Assembly: GCA_963975425.1 (NCBI GenBank)
Contig: CAXBGS010000005.1
Coordinates: forward strand, 372,001 to 436,000
Direction of reading: 5' to 3'
Length of the DNA: 64,000 bases
Origin: CAXBGS01 sp963975425
GTDB lineage: Bacteria; Planctomycetota; Planctomycetia; Pirellulales; Pirellulaceae
This document shows, one piece after another, positions 7,532 through 16,735 of this stretch. Within the stretch, counting starts at the first letter, position 1. Every line of letters begins with the position of its first letter. Under the pieces are notes generated by a model. It ran no database searches and was not told the origin of the DNA. It was given only the letters and a program-made list of their open reading frames with translations. Made by a program: the position numbers and the translations under genes.

Positions 7532-9151
7532 TTAGGCGACGACGCCTTCGACGGCACGTTTCTCTTTGTCTTCGGCCTCAAAGTTGGTGACCAAAGCTTC
7601 CGTCGTCAACAGCAATCCAGCAATACTGCCCGCGTTGGCCAAAGCGGTGCGAACGACCTTCACAGGATCGATCACGCCAGCCTTGATCAAATCGGTGTAT
7701 TCGCCGGTATTGGCGTTGTAGCCCACGTTGCCGCTCTTTTGCCGGACTTCGTCAACGACAACGCTGCCATCGATTCCGCCGTTATCGGCGATTTGACGCA
7801 TCGGTGCATCCAACGCGCCCAAGACAATGTCGACGCCGATCTTTTCGTCGCCCTTGGCCTTTTTCTTGGCGTCGGTGACAGCTTCGATACAGCGCACCAG
7901 TGCGACACCGCCACCCGGCAAGACACCTTCTTCGACAGCCGCACGCGTGGCATGCAGGGCGTCTTCCAAACGTGCCTTGGTTTGCTTCATCTCGGCTTCG
8001 GTTTCTGCACCGACGCTGATGACGGCAACACCGCCGGCGAGCTTTGCCAAACGCTCTTGGTACTTCTCTTTGTCGTACTCGCTATCGGTCTGCTCGATTT
8101 GGGCGCGAATCTGAGCCACACGTTTATCGATGTCGTCGCGTTTTCCGCTGCCTTCGACAATCGTCGTGTTGTTCTTATCGACGGTCACCTTCTTGGCGCG
8201 ACCGAGTTGTTCCAGCGTGACGTTTTCAAGCTGGATACCCAAGTCTTCGCTGATCAACGTTCCGCCGGTCAGTGCCGCGATGTCGCCGAGCATGGCTTTA
8301 CGACGATCGCCGAACCCAGGTGCCTTAACCGCACACACGTTCAGGGTGCCACGCAGCTTGTTGACCACCAACAGCGTCAATGCTTCTGCGTCGACATCTT
8401 CGGCGATGATCAGCAGCGGGCCGCCCGTTTGCGCGGTCTTTTCCAACAATGGAACCAAGTCGCGAATGTTGCTGATCTTCTTTTCATAGATCAACACCAA
8501 CGCGTTTTCCAAGTTGGCTTCCATCGTGCCAGGATCGCTGATGAAGTAGGGCGAGATATATCCCTTATCGAACTGCATCCCGTCGACGTAGCTGACTTCG
8601 GTGTCGCGGCTCTTGCCTTCTTCGACCGTGATCACGCCGTCTTTGCCAACTTTTTCAAGAGCATCAGCCAACAGGTTTCCGATCGTATCGTCGTTATTGG
8701 CCGAGATGGCACCGACGTTGGCAACTTGTTGCTTGTTCTTGACGGGGCTGCCCATCGAGATCAATTGTTCCGATGCCGCTTGAACGGCCAGGTCGATTCC
8801 ACGTCGGATCGCGGCCGGATTGCTGCCGGCAACGATATTACGCAAACCTTCCTTAAAGATCGCTCGGGCCAAAACCGTTGCGGTCGTGGTTCCATCGCCG
8901 GCCAAGTCACTCGTTTTCTGAGCGACTTCGATGACCAACTTGGCACCCATGTTTTCGAACCGGTCTTCCAGTTCAATTTCTTTTGCCACAGTCACACCGT
9001 CTTTGGTCACGGTGGGACCGCCGAACGACTTGTCGATGATGACGTTGCGACCGGTTGGTCCCATCGTCACGGCGACGGCGTCCGCCAATTTATCGACACC
9101 CGCCAACATGCGGGCTCGCGCGTGATCTTCAAAAAGTAGTTGCTTAGCCAC
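7532..9151 (-). CDS. groL: Chaperonin GroEL, copy without Gly-Met tail
   Basis: 539-residue 60-kDa chaperonin subunit. Standard family landmarks are present: VTMGPTGRNVIIDKS near the start, the ATPase motif GDGTTTATVL, and the equatorial GGGVALVRC segment. Unlike the other copy it ends in EDKEKRAVEGVVA with no GGM-rich tail, the flexible extension that normally lines the cavity. It begins with GTG at 9151, with GAGGA (9159-9163 region, minus strand) as ribosome site. It sits downstream of groES and is the last gene before the terminator. Loss of the tail suggests a specialised second chaperonin, as seen in other bacteria with several groEL genes; this is inference. Confidence 0.95.
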   Translation of the reverse strand: MAKQLLFEDHARARMLAGVDKLADAVAVTMGPTGRNVIIDKSFGGPTVTKDGVTVAKEIELEDRFENMGAKLVIEVAQKTSDLAGDGTTTATVLARAIFKEGLRNIVAGSNPAAIRRGIDLAVQAASEQLISMGSPVKNKQQVANVGAISANNDDTIGNLLADALEKVGKDGVITVEEGKSRDTEVSYVDGMQFDKGYISPYFISDPGTMEANLENALVLIYEKKISNIRDLVPLLEKTAQTGGPLLIIAEDVDAEALTLLVVNKLRGTLNVCAVKAPGFGDRRKAMLGDIAALTGGTLISEDLGIQLENVTLEQLGRAKKVTVDKNNTTIVEGSGKRDDIDKRVAQIRAQIEQTDSEYDKEKYQERLAKLAGGVAVISVGAETEAEMKQTKARLEDALHATRAAVEEGVLPGGGVALVRCIEAVTDAKKKAKGDEKIGVDIVLGALDAPMRQIADNGGIDGSVVVDEVRQKSGNVGYNANTGEYTDLIKAGVIDPVKVVRTALANAGSIAGLLLTTEALVTNFEAEDKEKRAVEGVVA

Positions 9152-9228
9152 GAAAGGGTTCCTCTAAACTTGTGTTTGGTTTTGCGAAGGTTTTCGGCTT
9201 CAAACTGCGTTCGAAAACGCGGCCGAAC

Positions 9229-9525
9229 CTAAAGCACTTTCGCCAGGATGTCGCTTTCGCGAAGGATTTTCATTTCTTGGCCGCCGACTTCGATATCGCT
9301 GCCGCCGTACTTGCCGTAAATGATGGTGTCGCCGACCGATACGCTCAGCTCACCGCGGTTACCGCTGTCGAGCATGCGTCCGGGACCGACGGCCACGACG
9401 GTACCGCGTTGTGGCTTTTCTTTGGCCGAATCGGGAAGCACGATGCCGCCGGCCGTCGTCGACTCAGCTTCGTTCGGTTGAACAACGACACGATCGTCCA
9501 ATGGGCGAAGATTGATTTTTGCCAT
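9229..9525 (-). CDS. groS: Co-chaperonin GroES
   Basis: 98-residue GroES that caps the GroEL ring. It starts MAKINLRPLDDRVVVQPNEAE, holds the mobile-loop region TTAGGIVLPDSAKEKPQRGTV and the strand YGKYGGSDIEVGGQEMKIL. Length is normal. It lies between the two groEL genes, 73 bases after the tailed copy and 77 bases before the tail-less copy, so it could serve both rings. Confidence 0.97.
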   Translation of the reverse strand: MAKINLRPLDDRVVVQPNEAESTTAGGIVLPDSAKEKPQRGTVVAVGPGRMLDSGNRGELSVSVGDTIIYGKYGGSDIEVGGQEMKILRESDILAKVL

Positions 9526-9598
9526 GTTTCTATTTCTCGTCTTGAATTGATTGAATTGAGTTGAAAGTTGATTCGCTGGATCGGTGAACGGCAGCGGC

Positions 9599-11293
9599 TT
9601 ACATCATGCCGCCCATGCCACCCATACCACCCATGTCGCCCATGCCAGGCATGCCACCGCCCATACCATGGTCGTGATGGTGATCGCCACCGTCTTCTTC
9701 TTCCTCAACAGGAATTTCGGTGACGAGCGATTCGGTCGTCAGCAGCAACGACGCCACGCTGGCAGCGTTGGTCAGCGAAGTGCGAACCACTTTGGCAGGG
9801 TCAACGATTCCGGCAGCAACCAAATCGCAGTACTTCTCCGCGTTTGCGTCGTAGCCTTCTGTCTTGCCCTTCATTTGCAACACGCGATTGACCACAACCG
9901 CGCCGTCAAGTCCGGCGTTGTTGGCAATTGCGCGAAGCGGTTGATCCAAGACGTTGCGAATGATTCGCACACCCAGCTTTTGATCGCCTTCGGTTGCCTT
10001 TTCAAGCTTTTCAACCGCAGCGCGACAACGCAGCAACGCGGTACCGCCACCAGGAACGATGCCCTCTTCCAGAGCAGCCTGCGTCGCGGCGCGGGCGTCG
10101 TCGATCAACGCCTTTCGCTCTCGCATTTCAGTTTCCGTCGCAGCACCGACGTTGATCTGAGCCACACCGCCGGCCAACTTGGCCAGACGTTCTTGCAGTT
10201 TCTCAACGTCATAATCGCTCTCGGAGACCGAGATTTCGCGGCGAATTTGTTCAACGCGACCTTCAATATCCGCTTTCTTTCCGGCTCCACCGACGATCGT
10301 CGTCGCGTCGCTGGTGATACGAATCTTCTTGGCACGACCGAGGTCGGTCAGCTTCAAGCTTTCCAGGTCGATGCCCAAATCCTTAAAGATCGCCTTGCCG
10401 CCGGTAAGCACAGCGATGTCGCCCAAGATGGCCTTGCGACGGTCACCGTATCCAGGCGCCTTGACCGCACAGACCGACAAGATGCCGCGCATCTTGTTGA
10501 CGACCAAAGTTGCGAGTGCTTCGCCCTCGGTGTCTTCGGCGATGATCAACAATGGCTTCTTGGATTTGCTGACGGCTTCCAACAAAGGAATCAGCTTTTT
10601 GTTGTTGCTGATCTTTTCTTCGAACAGCAACACGTAACAGTCATCAAGCTCGACAGAGACATCGTCTTGATTGGTCACGAAGTGCGGCGACAAGAACCCG
10701 CGATCGAATTGCATGCCCTCGACCACGTCGACATAGGTTTCATTGGAACGGCCTTCTTCGACCGTGATGACACCGTTCTTGCCAACTTTAGTGAACGCAC
10801 TGGCAAGAACTTCGCCGATTTCCGGGTCATTGTTACCGGCAATCGTTGCAACTTGTTTGATGTCGCTCTTGCTTTTTTCGTTAATCGGGTTGGACAGCTT
10901 TTTGATTTGTTCAACGGCAACGTCGACGGCTTTGCTGATCCCACGCGATAGCGCCATGGGGTCGGCGCCAGTGGCAACCATCTTGAGGCCTTCGCGAAAG
11001 ATTGCTTCGCTGAGCACGGTTGCGGTGGTGGTTCCGTCACCGGCGACGTCGTTCGTCTTGCTGGCGGCTTCCTTTACCAATTGGGCACCAAGATTCTCGA
11101 AGGGATCATCCAATTCGATGTCTTCCGCGACGGTCACGCCGTCCTTGGTGACTTTGGGGGAACCCCAGCCCTTGTCCAGCACGGCGTTGCGACCGCGGGG
11201 GCCGAGGGTGCTACGGACGGCTCGCGCCAATTTGCTGACTCCTGCCAGCAACGGCTTGCGTGCGTCGTCGTCGAAAACGATTTGCTTTGCCAC
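9599..11293 (-). CDS. groL: Chaperonin GroEL, copy with His- and Gly-Met-rich tail
   Basis: 564-residue chaperonin subunit. It has LGPRGRNAVLDKGWG, GDGTTTATVL and GGGTALLRC like the other copy, but differs over much of its length and ends with a His/Asp patch (DHHHDHGM) followed by repeated GGM. Start: the GTG at 11293 gives MAKQIVFDDDAR, matching the family N-terminus, and is preceded by AGGAG with nine bases between; the reading frame stays open upstream but the extra 40 residues do not look like GroEL. It is the first gene of the minus-strand chaperone block. No CIRCE inverted repeat (TTAGCACTC type) was found upstream. Confidence 0.95.
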   Translation of the reverse strand: MAKQIVFDDDARKPLLAGVSKLARAVRSTLGPRGRNAVLDKGWGSPKVTKDGVTVAEDIELDDPFENLGAQLVKEAASKTNDVAGDGTTTATVLSEAIFREGLKMVATGADPMALSRGISKAVDVAVEQIKKLSNPINEKSKSDIKQVATIAGNNDPEIGEVLASAFTKVGKNGVITVEEGRSNETYVDVVEGMQFDRGFLSPHFVTNQDDVSVELDDCYVLLFEEKISNNKKLIPLLEAVSKSKKPLLIIAEDTEGEALATLVVNKMRGILSVCAVKAPGYGDRRKAILGDIAVLTGGKAIFKDLGIDLESLKLTDLGRAKKIRITSDATTIVGGAGKKADIEGRVEQIRREISVSESDYDVEKLQERLAKLAGGVAQINVGAATETEMRERKALIDDARAATQAALEEGIVPGGGTALLRCRAAVEKLEKATEGDQKLGVRIIRNVLDQPLRAIANNAGLDGAVVVNRVLQMKGKTEGYDANAEKYCDLVAAGIVDPAKVVRTSLTNAASVASLLLTTESLVTEIPVEEEEDGGDHHHDHGMGGGMPGMGDMGGMGGMGGMM

Positions 11294-11580
11294 GACGTTT
11301 TTCTCCTGTGGTTTGCTTCGGATGTAAGGGTCGGGATGTACCGGTGGCAGCAGACACCGATCGAGCCACCCCTTACAGCAAGCCGCGTGCCGTAAAGCCC
11401 CTTTTAGCCACAAGCCATTTCAAGGCAACAACTTACAACGACACAGCGGCCACATATGGAAAGATTCGAAAATGCGATCATGTCATGGTGGCAGTGAAGC
11501 GCGAGACAGAAATCGGCGGAATCCCAGTCGCAGCTCCATCGCCGCACGGCCCGCTTCGGCCACCGGGACCGAGCAGCCCT

Positions 11581-11616
11581 CTCGCGGAACGCCTGCCTCT
11601 CGCGGAATGCCTGCAA
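11581..11616. repeat. 18-nt tandem duplication
   Basis: CTCGCGGAACGCCTGCCT at 11581-11598 is followed by CTCGCGGAATGCCTGCAA at 11599-11616, three mismatches. Non-coding position. Confidence 0.8.
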
Positions 11617-11827
11617 AACCTGGCTCCCACGTGTCTGACGCCGGGGCGCAGGGTCCGCCTAATCGATACAGCCCGCGAAAGCGTGTCCGAAAAGCTTCAC
11701 AAAGGCTAAGAGAAGACTCAGGATTCGTTGACCCGACGCCGGTTGCGGCGTCCACTTGCTACGGAGCCCCGGTAGCGTTCTGCGCAAGACGTTTGCGCGT
11801 CGGACTCAAAGGGTGCCCCCGGCGGCA

Positions 11828-11905
11828 ATCGCTGAACACTGGACGATCGCGGATTAAACGATCGCTGAACACCGGACGATCGCGGATGACTGGACAGTCG
11901 CGGAC
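11828..11905. repeat. 33-nt tandem repeat with a three-copy 15-nt core
   Basis: Two copies of a 33-base unit start at 11828 and 11861 (both begin ATCGCTGAACAC). Inside lies a 15-base core, YGGAC(GA/AG)TCGCGGAY, at 11840-11854, 11873-11887 and 11891-11905. The copies abut, so this is no CRISPR. It may be slippage or a cluster of regulator sites in the divergent spacer. Confidence 0.75.
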
Positions 11906-12045
11906 AACGGGGTAATCACCGAACACGCGGCATTCCCTTTGAACGCCGTTGATTTGCGTGATCGCCTTTGACAAGTCGACTTGATCCGAACCCGCTTGCC
12001 GCTGAAACGACAAAACTGAAACAAAATTCGCACTGGGGACCGTCG

Positions 12046-13845
12046 ATGTTTCGACGCCACTGGATACTACTGCTTTGCTCTGTCGCCAGCCCTTTGGTTA
12101 GCGGTAACGCTGACGCCGGTCTTTGCGACTGGTTGTTTGGGCGCACGCCGTCACCCTATGTCGCTGGCTATGCGCCGTATGGCTATGGATTGAATGCGCC
12201 CTATTCGTCGGCCTATGCAGCCGCTTATCCGTCGGTCGCAGTCGCTGGCGCGCCGACCAATGGCGTGTATCAAGCGCAGATGCAGTCTTACGACAACGCG
12301 TCGGTTTATTCGGGTCGACCTGTGATCACAGGTCAACCGATAATCGCAAGTCAACAGGTGATTGCGGGCCGCCCCGTGATCGCACCGCAAACCAACCTGC
12401 AAACGTCCTATAGTTTGCCGATGACAGGCACGACAGCGGCGTCGACGTACGGTTCGTACTACGGCGGCGCCAGCTTGTTCGGTCGCGTTCCTGCAACCGT
12501 GCCGCTTGCCGGTCGACTGCGCGGACCGGCGACTTCGTCGAATCCGTTTTATGGCACGGGCAACGTTTACCCACAGAGCAACCCGAGTGGCGTCTACCAA
12601 AGCGCCTATCCATCGGCCATAACGCCTGGCAGCCCGGCGGTCACGGCGGTTCCTACCGGATTGCCACCATCCGCATTGCCGGCAACGCCTGTGGCCCCCC
12701 TGTTCACGACCGCTCCGCAGCCTCGCGTTGGCGGATTGGCTCGGTTCTTTGGCTCGCTGTTGGGGACAAACTATCGCAGCTCTTACTACCGCGCTCCCGT
12801 GACTTATTATCGCCCGGTCACGTCGGTCGACCCGGTTTCGGGCACCACCGTCACGGTCCAGCAACCTTGCACGTCTTACGTCCAGCAATTGCAGCGAACA
12901 CCGTACAGCAGTCTGCAGCCAGCCAGCAGTCTGCAACCGGGCCTAGCCGCACCGACCGTCATTGCACCGCCGGCCGCAGGATGCCAGACGACGTATCCCG
13001 GCTATTCGGCGGCACCGATCGGCGGCGCGCCGATTGCCATGGGCGGCGTCAACAGCACACCATTTGCCGGCCAGCCACTTCCGGCCAGTCCTTCAACGTC
13101 AGCGATTGGGCAAGTTGGCGGATACTCGTCGGCAAACGATCGATTGGTTGTTCCGATTCCTTCGACACAACAACCTGGATATTACCAGCAGCCAAGCGAA
13201 GGCCTGAACACCGCACCATTGACGGGCGCCGCGCCGGACGATCGTGCTCCGGTCGAACAGCCTCGCCTGGAATCGGCTCGTCCTAGCGAAGATGGCAGTT
13301 GGTGGCGACGCGACGATTCGATGGATAAAGCGACGGATGATTACCAAGACTCGGCGGAACCGAGTTCGTACCTAAAGCAGATCGAAATTGGCGATCGCAC
13401 CGTACGCAACGACGTGATAGGCGCTGGAATCGGAACCGAAACCGCGGCGACCAATGCACCCGCGACCGAATCGGTCCGACACGCCCAGGCGCTCACCGAC
13501 GTGCGTCCGATCAAAGCGCCTGAAGGGTTCGAAAACCCGTTCCAGCAGCAATCGAATCGATCGGTCAGACAGGTCAATCGCCAGGAACGGGTGGACCGAA
13601 ACGACCTGATCGCACCGCCATTGCCACCGGCACGACGCGAAGTTCAAACCAGCGATCGGTACCGCGGCAACGATGGTCTGCGATACGATACCGAACCAAC
13701 ATACGAGCCAGAGTACAGCGCGTCGGTACAAGTCTCGGCGCCTGTACTCGAAGCGAAACTGCGCAAACCCGCGATACGACTGGGCCCGCCAGCGACAGCG
13801 CCCGTCAAGCCACAGCGCGATAACACTTGGTACTCGTCCGAATAA
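12046..13845 (+). CDS. Secreted low-complexity Tyr/Gly/Pro/Ser-rich protein, unknown function
   Basis: 599-residue protein I cannot assign. The ATG at 12046 gives MFRRHWILLLCSVASPLVSGNADA, a good Sec signal peptide, then GLCDWLFGRTPSPY. The region to about residue 400 is rich in Tyr, Gly, Ala, Pro and Ser with recurrent SAYPS, VAGY, GQP and NPF-like patches; the last third is more charged (Arg, Glu, Asp) and probably disordered. One possible disulfide Cys is at CDWLFG and two at QQPC / AAGC. Such proteins are frequent in Pirellulaceae, where the cell envelope is protein-rich, so an envelope role is possible but not shown. It faces the groEL block across a 752-base spacer and converges on the LptF/G gene. 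Confidence 0.75.
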   Translation: MFRRHWILLLCSVASPLVSGNADAGLCDWLFGRTPSPYVAGYAPYGYGLNAPYSSAYAAAYPSVAVAGAPTNGVYQAQMQSYDNASVYSGRPVITGQPIIASQQVIAGRPVIAPQTNLQTSYSLPMTGTTAASTYGSYYGGASLFGRVPATVPLAGRLRGPATSSNPFYGTGNVYPQSNPSGVYQSAYPSAITPGSPAVTAVPTGLPPSALPATPVAPLFTTAPQPRVGGLARFFGSLLGTNYRSSYYRAPVTYYRPVTSVDPVSGTTVTVQQPCTSYVQQLQRTPYSSLQPASSLQPGLAAPTVIAPPAAGCQTTYPGYSAAPIGGAPIAMGGVNSTPFAGQPLPASPSTSAIGQVGGYSSANDRLVVPIPSTQQPGYYQQPSEGLNTAPLTGAAPDDRAPVEQPRLESARPSEDGSWWRRDDSMDKATDDYQDSAEPSSYLKQIEIGDRTVRNDVIGAGIGTETAATNAPATESVRHAQALTDVRPIKAPEGFENPFQQQSNRSVRQVNRQERVDRNDLIAPPLPPARREVQTSDRYRGNDGLRYDTEPTYEPEYSASVQVSAPVLEAKLRKPAIRLGPPATAPVKPQRDNTWYSSE

Positions 13846-13895
13846 GACGACCCGCAAAACCTGCGACAGAGATCCACGCTGGGGCGTCGGCCACG

Positions 13896-15092
13896 TCAGT
13901 ATCGGCGCACGCGGGCGACCAGCGAGATGCCGATGACGGCCAGGATCACGTTGCCGATCCAAACGCCATACGGCGGAACGATCCCATCCTTGGCTTGTTC
14001 AAGCCCGAAAATGAACAGCGGGTAATAGATCAGCAGCGTCGGCAAAAAACACAAGCCGAAACTGGTCCAGTAGTCGCTAGTCTTGGCAATCATTGCCAGC
14101 GGCGCGCCGACGAGCACGAAGAAGAAACAGCTGAAGCCCTCGGCCCAACGGCGCCACGGTTCGGTCCGCAATCGGCGCAGCCGCCTTTGCCCGTTTTTGT
14201 ACGAAGCCGCGATCTGCTGTCCGCCAGGGCCTGCGATATCTTCGGGCCGCGATGTCAACAATGAGAATCCGGTGTGAGCGGCTAGTTGCCCGATCGCCGC
14301 ATGCGTCCGCGCGTCTTGCTGAATGCGTTCGTTACGGATCAAACGCAGCGGCAATTCACTGGGACTCCGCTCGCTGACGTCCCGATTGGTGATCGCACCG
14401 GCCAGTGTGAGTCTCGTTTCTGTCTCGCCGGGCAAGATACCCTGAAATCCGCTGCCGCCTTCAATCTTGCTGTCGACCACTCGCAACAGCAAAGTCTGTG
14501 TTTCAGGATCGAGCCGCAATTCGCCTTCGCGCGCCGACACCTTCATCGGGCCATTGTCACCGCTGTTGTGAACTGTAACGGTCGGATGAATCAACGTATG
14601 TCCTTCGACCTCGCGGACGTGGATCGAGAAACCATGCTCAGACGTGTATGAATGCTGCGCGTTCAATACTCGGTAAACGATGTCTTCCAGCGACAGCATC
14701 ACGACGCGATTGACGCCGGGCCTGCCCCACGACACAGAAAGATCCGACAGACAGACCGCGATCGGACTCAGCAGTGCCGCAAAGATAATCGCAGGCTTTA
14801 GCATCCGCAGCGGCGAAATACCGGTGGCTTTGACCGTGGCAACTTCGCCGTCGGCCGCCATCCGCCCATAAACACAGCAGACCGAAAACAACGCGGTCGC
14901 CGGGAACGCAAACTGCAAAGAGATCGGCAGCAAGTAAGGCAACAACTGCAACACCGCCGTCGGCCCCAACCCTTTTCGCAGCAGCTCGCGTGCGACACCG
15001 ATCAACAAGATCAGCAAGGTCAGTGCGACGAGCGCAACGACAAAGATCTTCAGTATCTCGACGAGGATATATCGCGTCAGACGGCTGGGCAT
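13896..15092 (-). CDS. LptF/LptG (YjgP/YjgQ) family permease
   Basis: 398-residue inner-membrane permease of the LptF/G family, which with LptB drives lipopolysaccharide transport to the outer membrane. The start MPSRLTRYILVEILKIFVVALVALTLLILL is the usual first membrane helix; further helices are at about 55-85 and 100-120, then a periplasmic beta-jellyroll-like region (130-280), then three helices at the C-terminus (about 305-390). Only one such subunit is encoded here. Presence of this machinery fits planctomycetes having a Gram-negative-type outer membrane. The ATG at 15092 is used. Confidence 0.85.
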   Translation of the reverse strand: MPSRLTRYILVEILKIFVVALVALTLLILLIGVARELLRKGLGPTAVLQLLPYLLPISLQFAFPATALFSVCCVYGRMAADGEVATVKATGISPLRMLKPAIIFAALLSPIAVCLSDLSVSWGRPGVNRVVMLSLEDIVYRVLNAQHSYTSEHGFSIHVREVEGHTLIHPTVTVHNSGDNGPMKVSAREGELRLDPETQTLLLRVVDSKIEGGSGFQGILPGETETRLTLAGAITNRDVSERSPSELPLRLIRNERIQQDARTHAAIGQLAAHTGFSLLTSRPEDIAGPGGQQIAASYKNGQRRLRRLRTEPWRRWAEGFSCFFFVLVGAPLAMIAKTSDYWTSFGLCFLPTLLIYYPLFIFGLEQAKDGIVPPYGVWIGNVILAVIGISLVARVRRY

Positions 15093-15445
15093 AAAGCTGC
15101 GTCAGGTTGGCATGGTTTCGCAGTGGAAGACAAGCCACCCCTTTAGCAAAACGCCCTGACACAGCGGTAGGCAGAAAACCAAAGCCGATGCTAGCAACGA
15201 GGCCCAGCAATCGCGCGTCGCTGCGATCGGCGAAATTGAGGCACCGTCACAACCACCATTCTTACCCGCAATCGCACCATCAAGCGAAGTCTTTGGTGAG
15301 TCGAGCCGGGACTGCGAGCGGGCATCCAGCAATACCCGGTGCGTCCTTGGCCGTGGCTGACATGTGCGTGGGCTTGTGCCGCTGCGCAGGTCGTTGCAGA
15401 CAACAGGTGCCTAACAAAAAGTGCCTGCCGACTAGTACTTCACGA
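15093..15445. other. Spacer between PP2C gene and LptF/G-type gene
   Basis: 353 bases between two minus-strand genes. Open frames here are short and lack family-like sequence. No terminator hairpin with T-tract or strong promoter was seen. Confidence 0.45.
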
Positions 15446-16735
15446 CTAGTAATCGATGGCCGTTTCGCCAGCAGCTCGATTGTTCTGCTCTCGCAACTGG
15501 TGCATGGTTTCCACGATCGCTTCGGCTTGCATGCGGATCGCGTTTTCGGCTTGATTCTGCTTCAGCTCATTCGAGCCACGCGTCTGCAGCTCGTTAATTT
15601 TCGTCCAGTCCATCAACCAATTATTCTGATCCGCAGCGGCACGAAGTGCGTCGACCGTTTCACCCAGCCGATCGTAAAGCTCGCGAGACGGTTTGGCCGA
15701 ATAGCTGCGATAAGGCGCTTTGCCGCCAGAGACTCGCGGCAATGGCTTGTTCGACGTGGTCTGCTCACCGGTTCGATATTGATAGACACAGACGCCCGCG
15801 GCGATCAGCCCCAGCAGAATCGCCATCACCATCGGGCCCCACAACTGAAAGAGCGCTAGCACAACGGCGCCCAACAAGCAGAACAGCACTGTGGAAAACA
15901 CCAGCGGCGACACGGTTGGCTTGGGCGATGGAGGCTTGGACTCGACGATTGATTCCATCGCCCGCAAGTCTTCGGTGACACGAACAACCACGACGGTGCT
16001 ATTGTCAGGCCCACCTCTTAAGTTCGCTAAATCGACCAGGACGCGAGATGCCAACTCTTCCGGCAAGCATCGAATCAATGTCCCGATTTCTGGATCGTCG
16101 ACCAAGCCGCTAAGTCCGTCACTGCAAAGCAGGAAGCAATCACCTTTCTCGATCGCCAACGGTCCTTCCACATCGACGACGACATCAGGACTGGGACCGA
16201 GCGAGCGAGTGATGACGTTCTTAGGAATCGATTGTCCCAGGGCGCTATCGGGATGTATCTGTCCGCTCGCTTCCATTTCCCAGACAAGCGAATGATCAAA
16301 CGTCAGTTGTTCTAACCGCGTCCCGCGCAACCGGTAGATGCGAGAGTCGCCAACATGAGCAATCACGGCGCCCTGCGGCAGCACGGCTAGCGCGCTGGCC
16401 GTCGTCCCCATGTTGTGAAATTCGGGGTTCTGTTGACCACGATTGTGAATTTCAGAGTTCGCTTCGATAATCGCCGAGCGTAAGGCATCTTTCGGGTCCG
16501 CGTCGCCGGACCGAAAATAGTGCATCGTGATTGCTTCGGTCGCCATGCGGCTAGCCAATTCGCCCGCAGCATGTGCTCCCATCCCGTCGGCAACGACAAA
16601 TAGATGTCCGCGGTGCTGGAAACGCTCTTGATTTTCAGCGGGAATGACGGCGTGCGAATCTTGATTGTTGGCGCGCCGCATCCCGACGTCGGTAATGTCC
16701 GAGAAGACGATTCCGGTTTTCCAGGCTTCGGACAC
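15446..16735 (-). CDS. Membrane-anchored PP2C-family Ser/Thr protein phosphatase
   Basis: 429-residue metal-dependent phosphatase. The PP2C motifs are all visible: RANNQDS (21-27), VADGMGAHAAGE (48-59), HVGDSRIYRL (127-136), LLCSDGLSGLVDD (203-214) and GGPDNSTVVVV (241-251); the metal-binding Asp residues at 26, 50, 206 and 244 are intact. Two membrane helices follow (about 277-297 and 301-320), with a C-terminal region of about 110 residues rich in Gln, Asn and Arg. So the catalytic part is N-terminal and cytoplasmic and the tail lies after the membrane. It probably reverses Ser/Thr kinase phosphorylation; no kinase gene is adjacent. Start is GTG at 16735, with AGG upstream as weak ribosome site. 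Confidence 0.9.
   Translation of the reverse strand: MSEAWKTGIVFSDITDVGMRRANNQDSHAVIPAENQERFQHRGHLFVVADGMGAHAAGELASRMATEAITMHYFRSGDADPKDALRSAIIEANSEIHNRGQQNPEFHNMGTTASALAVLPQGAVIAHVGDSRIYRLRGTRLEQLTFDHSLVWEMEASGQIHPDSALGQSIPKNVITRSLGPSPDVVVDVEGPLAIEKGDCFLLCSDGLSGLVDDPEIGTLIRCLPEELASRVLVDLANLRGGPDNSTVVVVRVTEDLRAMESIVESKPPSPKPTVSPLVFSTVLFCLLGAVVLALFQLWGPMVMAILLGLIAAGVCVYQYRTGEQTTSNKPLPRVSGGKAPYRSYSAKPSRELYDRLGETVDALRAAADQNNWLMDWTKINELQTRGSNELKQNQAENAIRMQAEAIVETMHQLREQNNRAAGETAIDY

Larger units (their letters stand above)
11294..12045. other. Divergent spacer between groEL and the YG-rich secreted protein gene
   Basis: 752 bases with no convincing gene. It must hold the groEL promoter (minus) and the promoter for the gene at 12046 (plus). 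It contains an 18-base tandem pair at 11581 and a 33-base tandem repeat at 11828, each listed separately. No CIRCE element and no clear heat-shock sigma promoter were recognised. Confidence 0.5.

Noticed and set aside
7436..9139. A 567-codon plus-strand open frame lying over groEL
   Set aside because: It is fully antisense to a clear groEL gene; the long frame is caused by GC-rich codon use. The same holds for 9584-10951 over the other groEL.
11294..11500. CIRCE or sigma-32-type heat-shock promoter before groEL
   Set aside because: No TTAGCACTC/GAGTGCTAA inverted repeat; a CTTGAAA occurs but no matching CCCCAT box at the right distance.
11828..11905. Possible CRISPR-like repeat
   Set aside because: Units of 33 bases abut with no spacers and only two full copies; no cas gene nearby.
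11472..11915. Open frames of 90-150 codons on both strands in the groEL divergent spacer
   Set aside because: Arg/Pro/Ser-rich composition, mutually overlapping, and built partly from tandem repeats; not protein-like.
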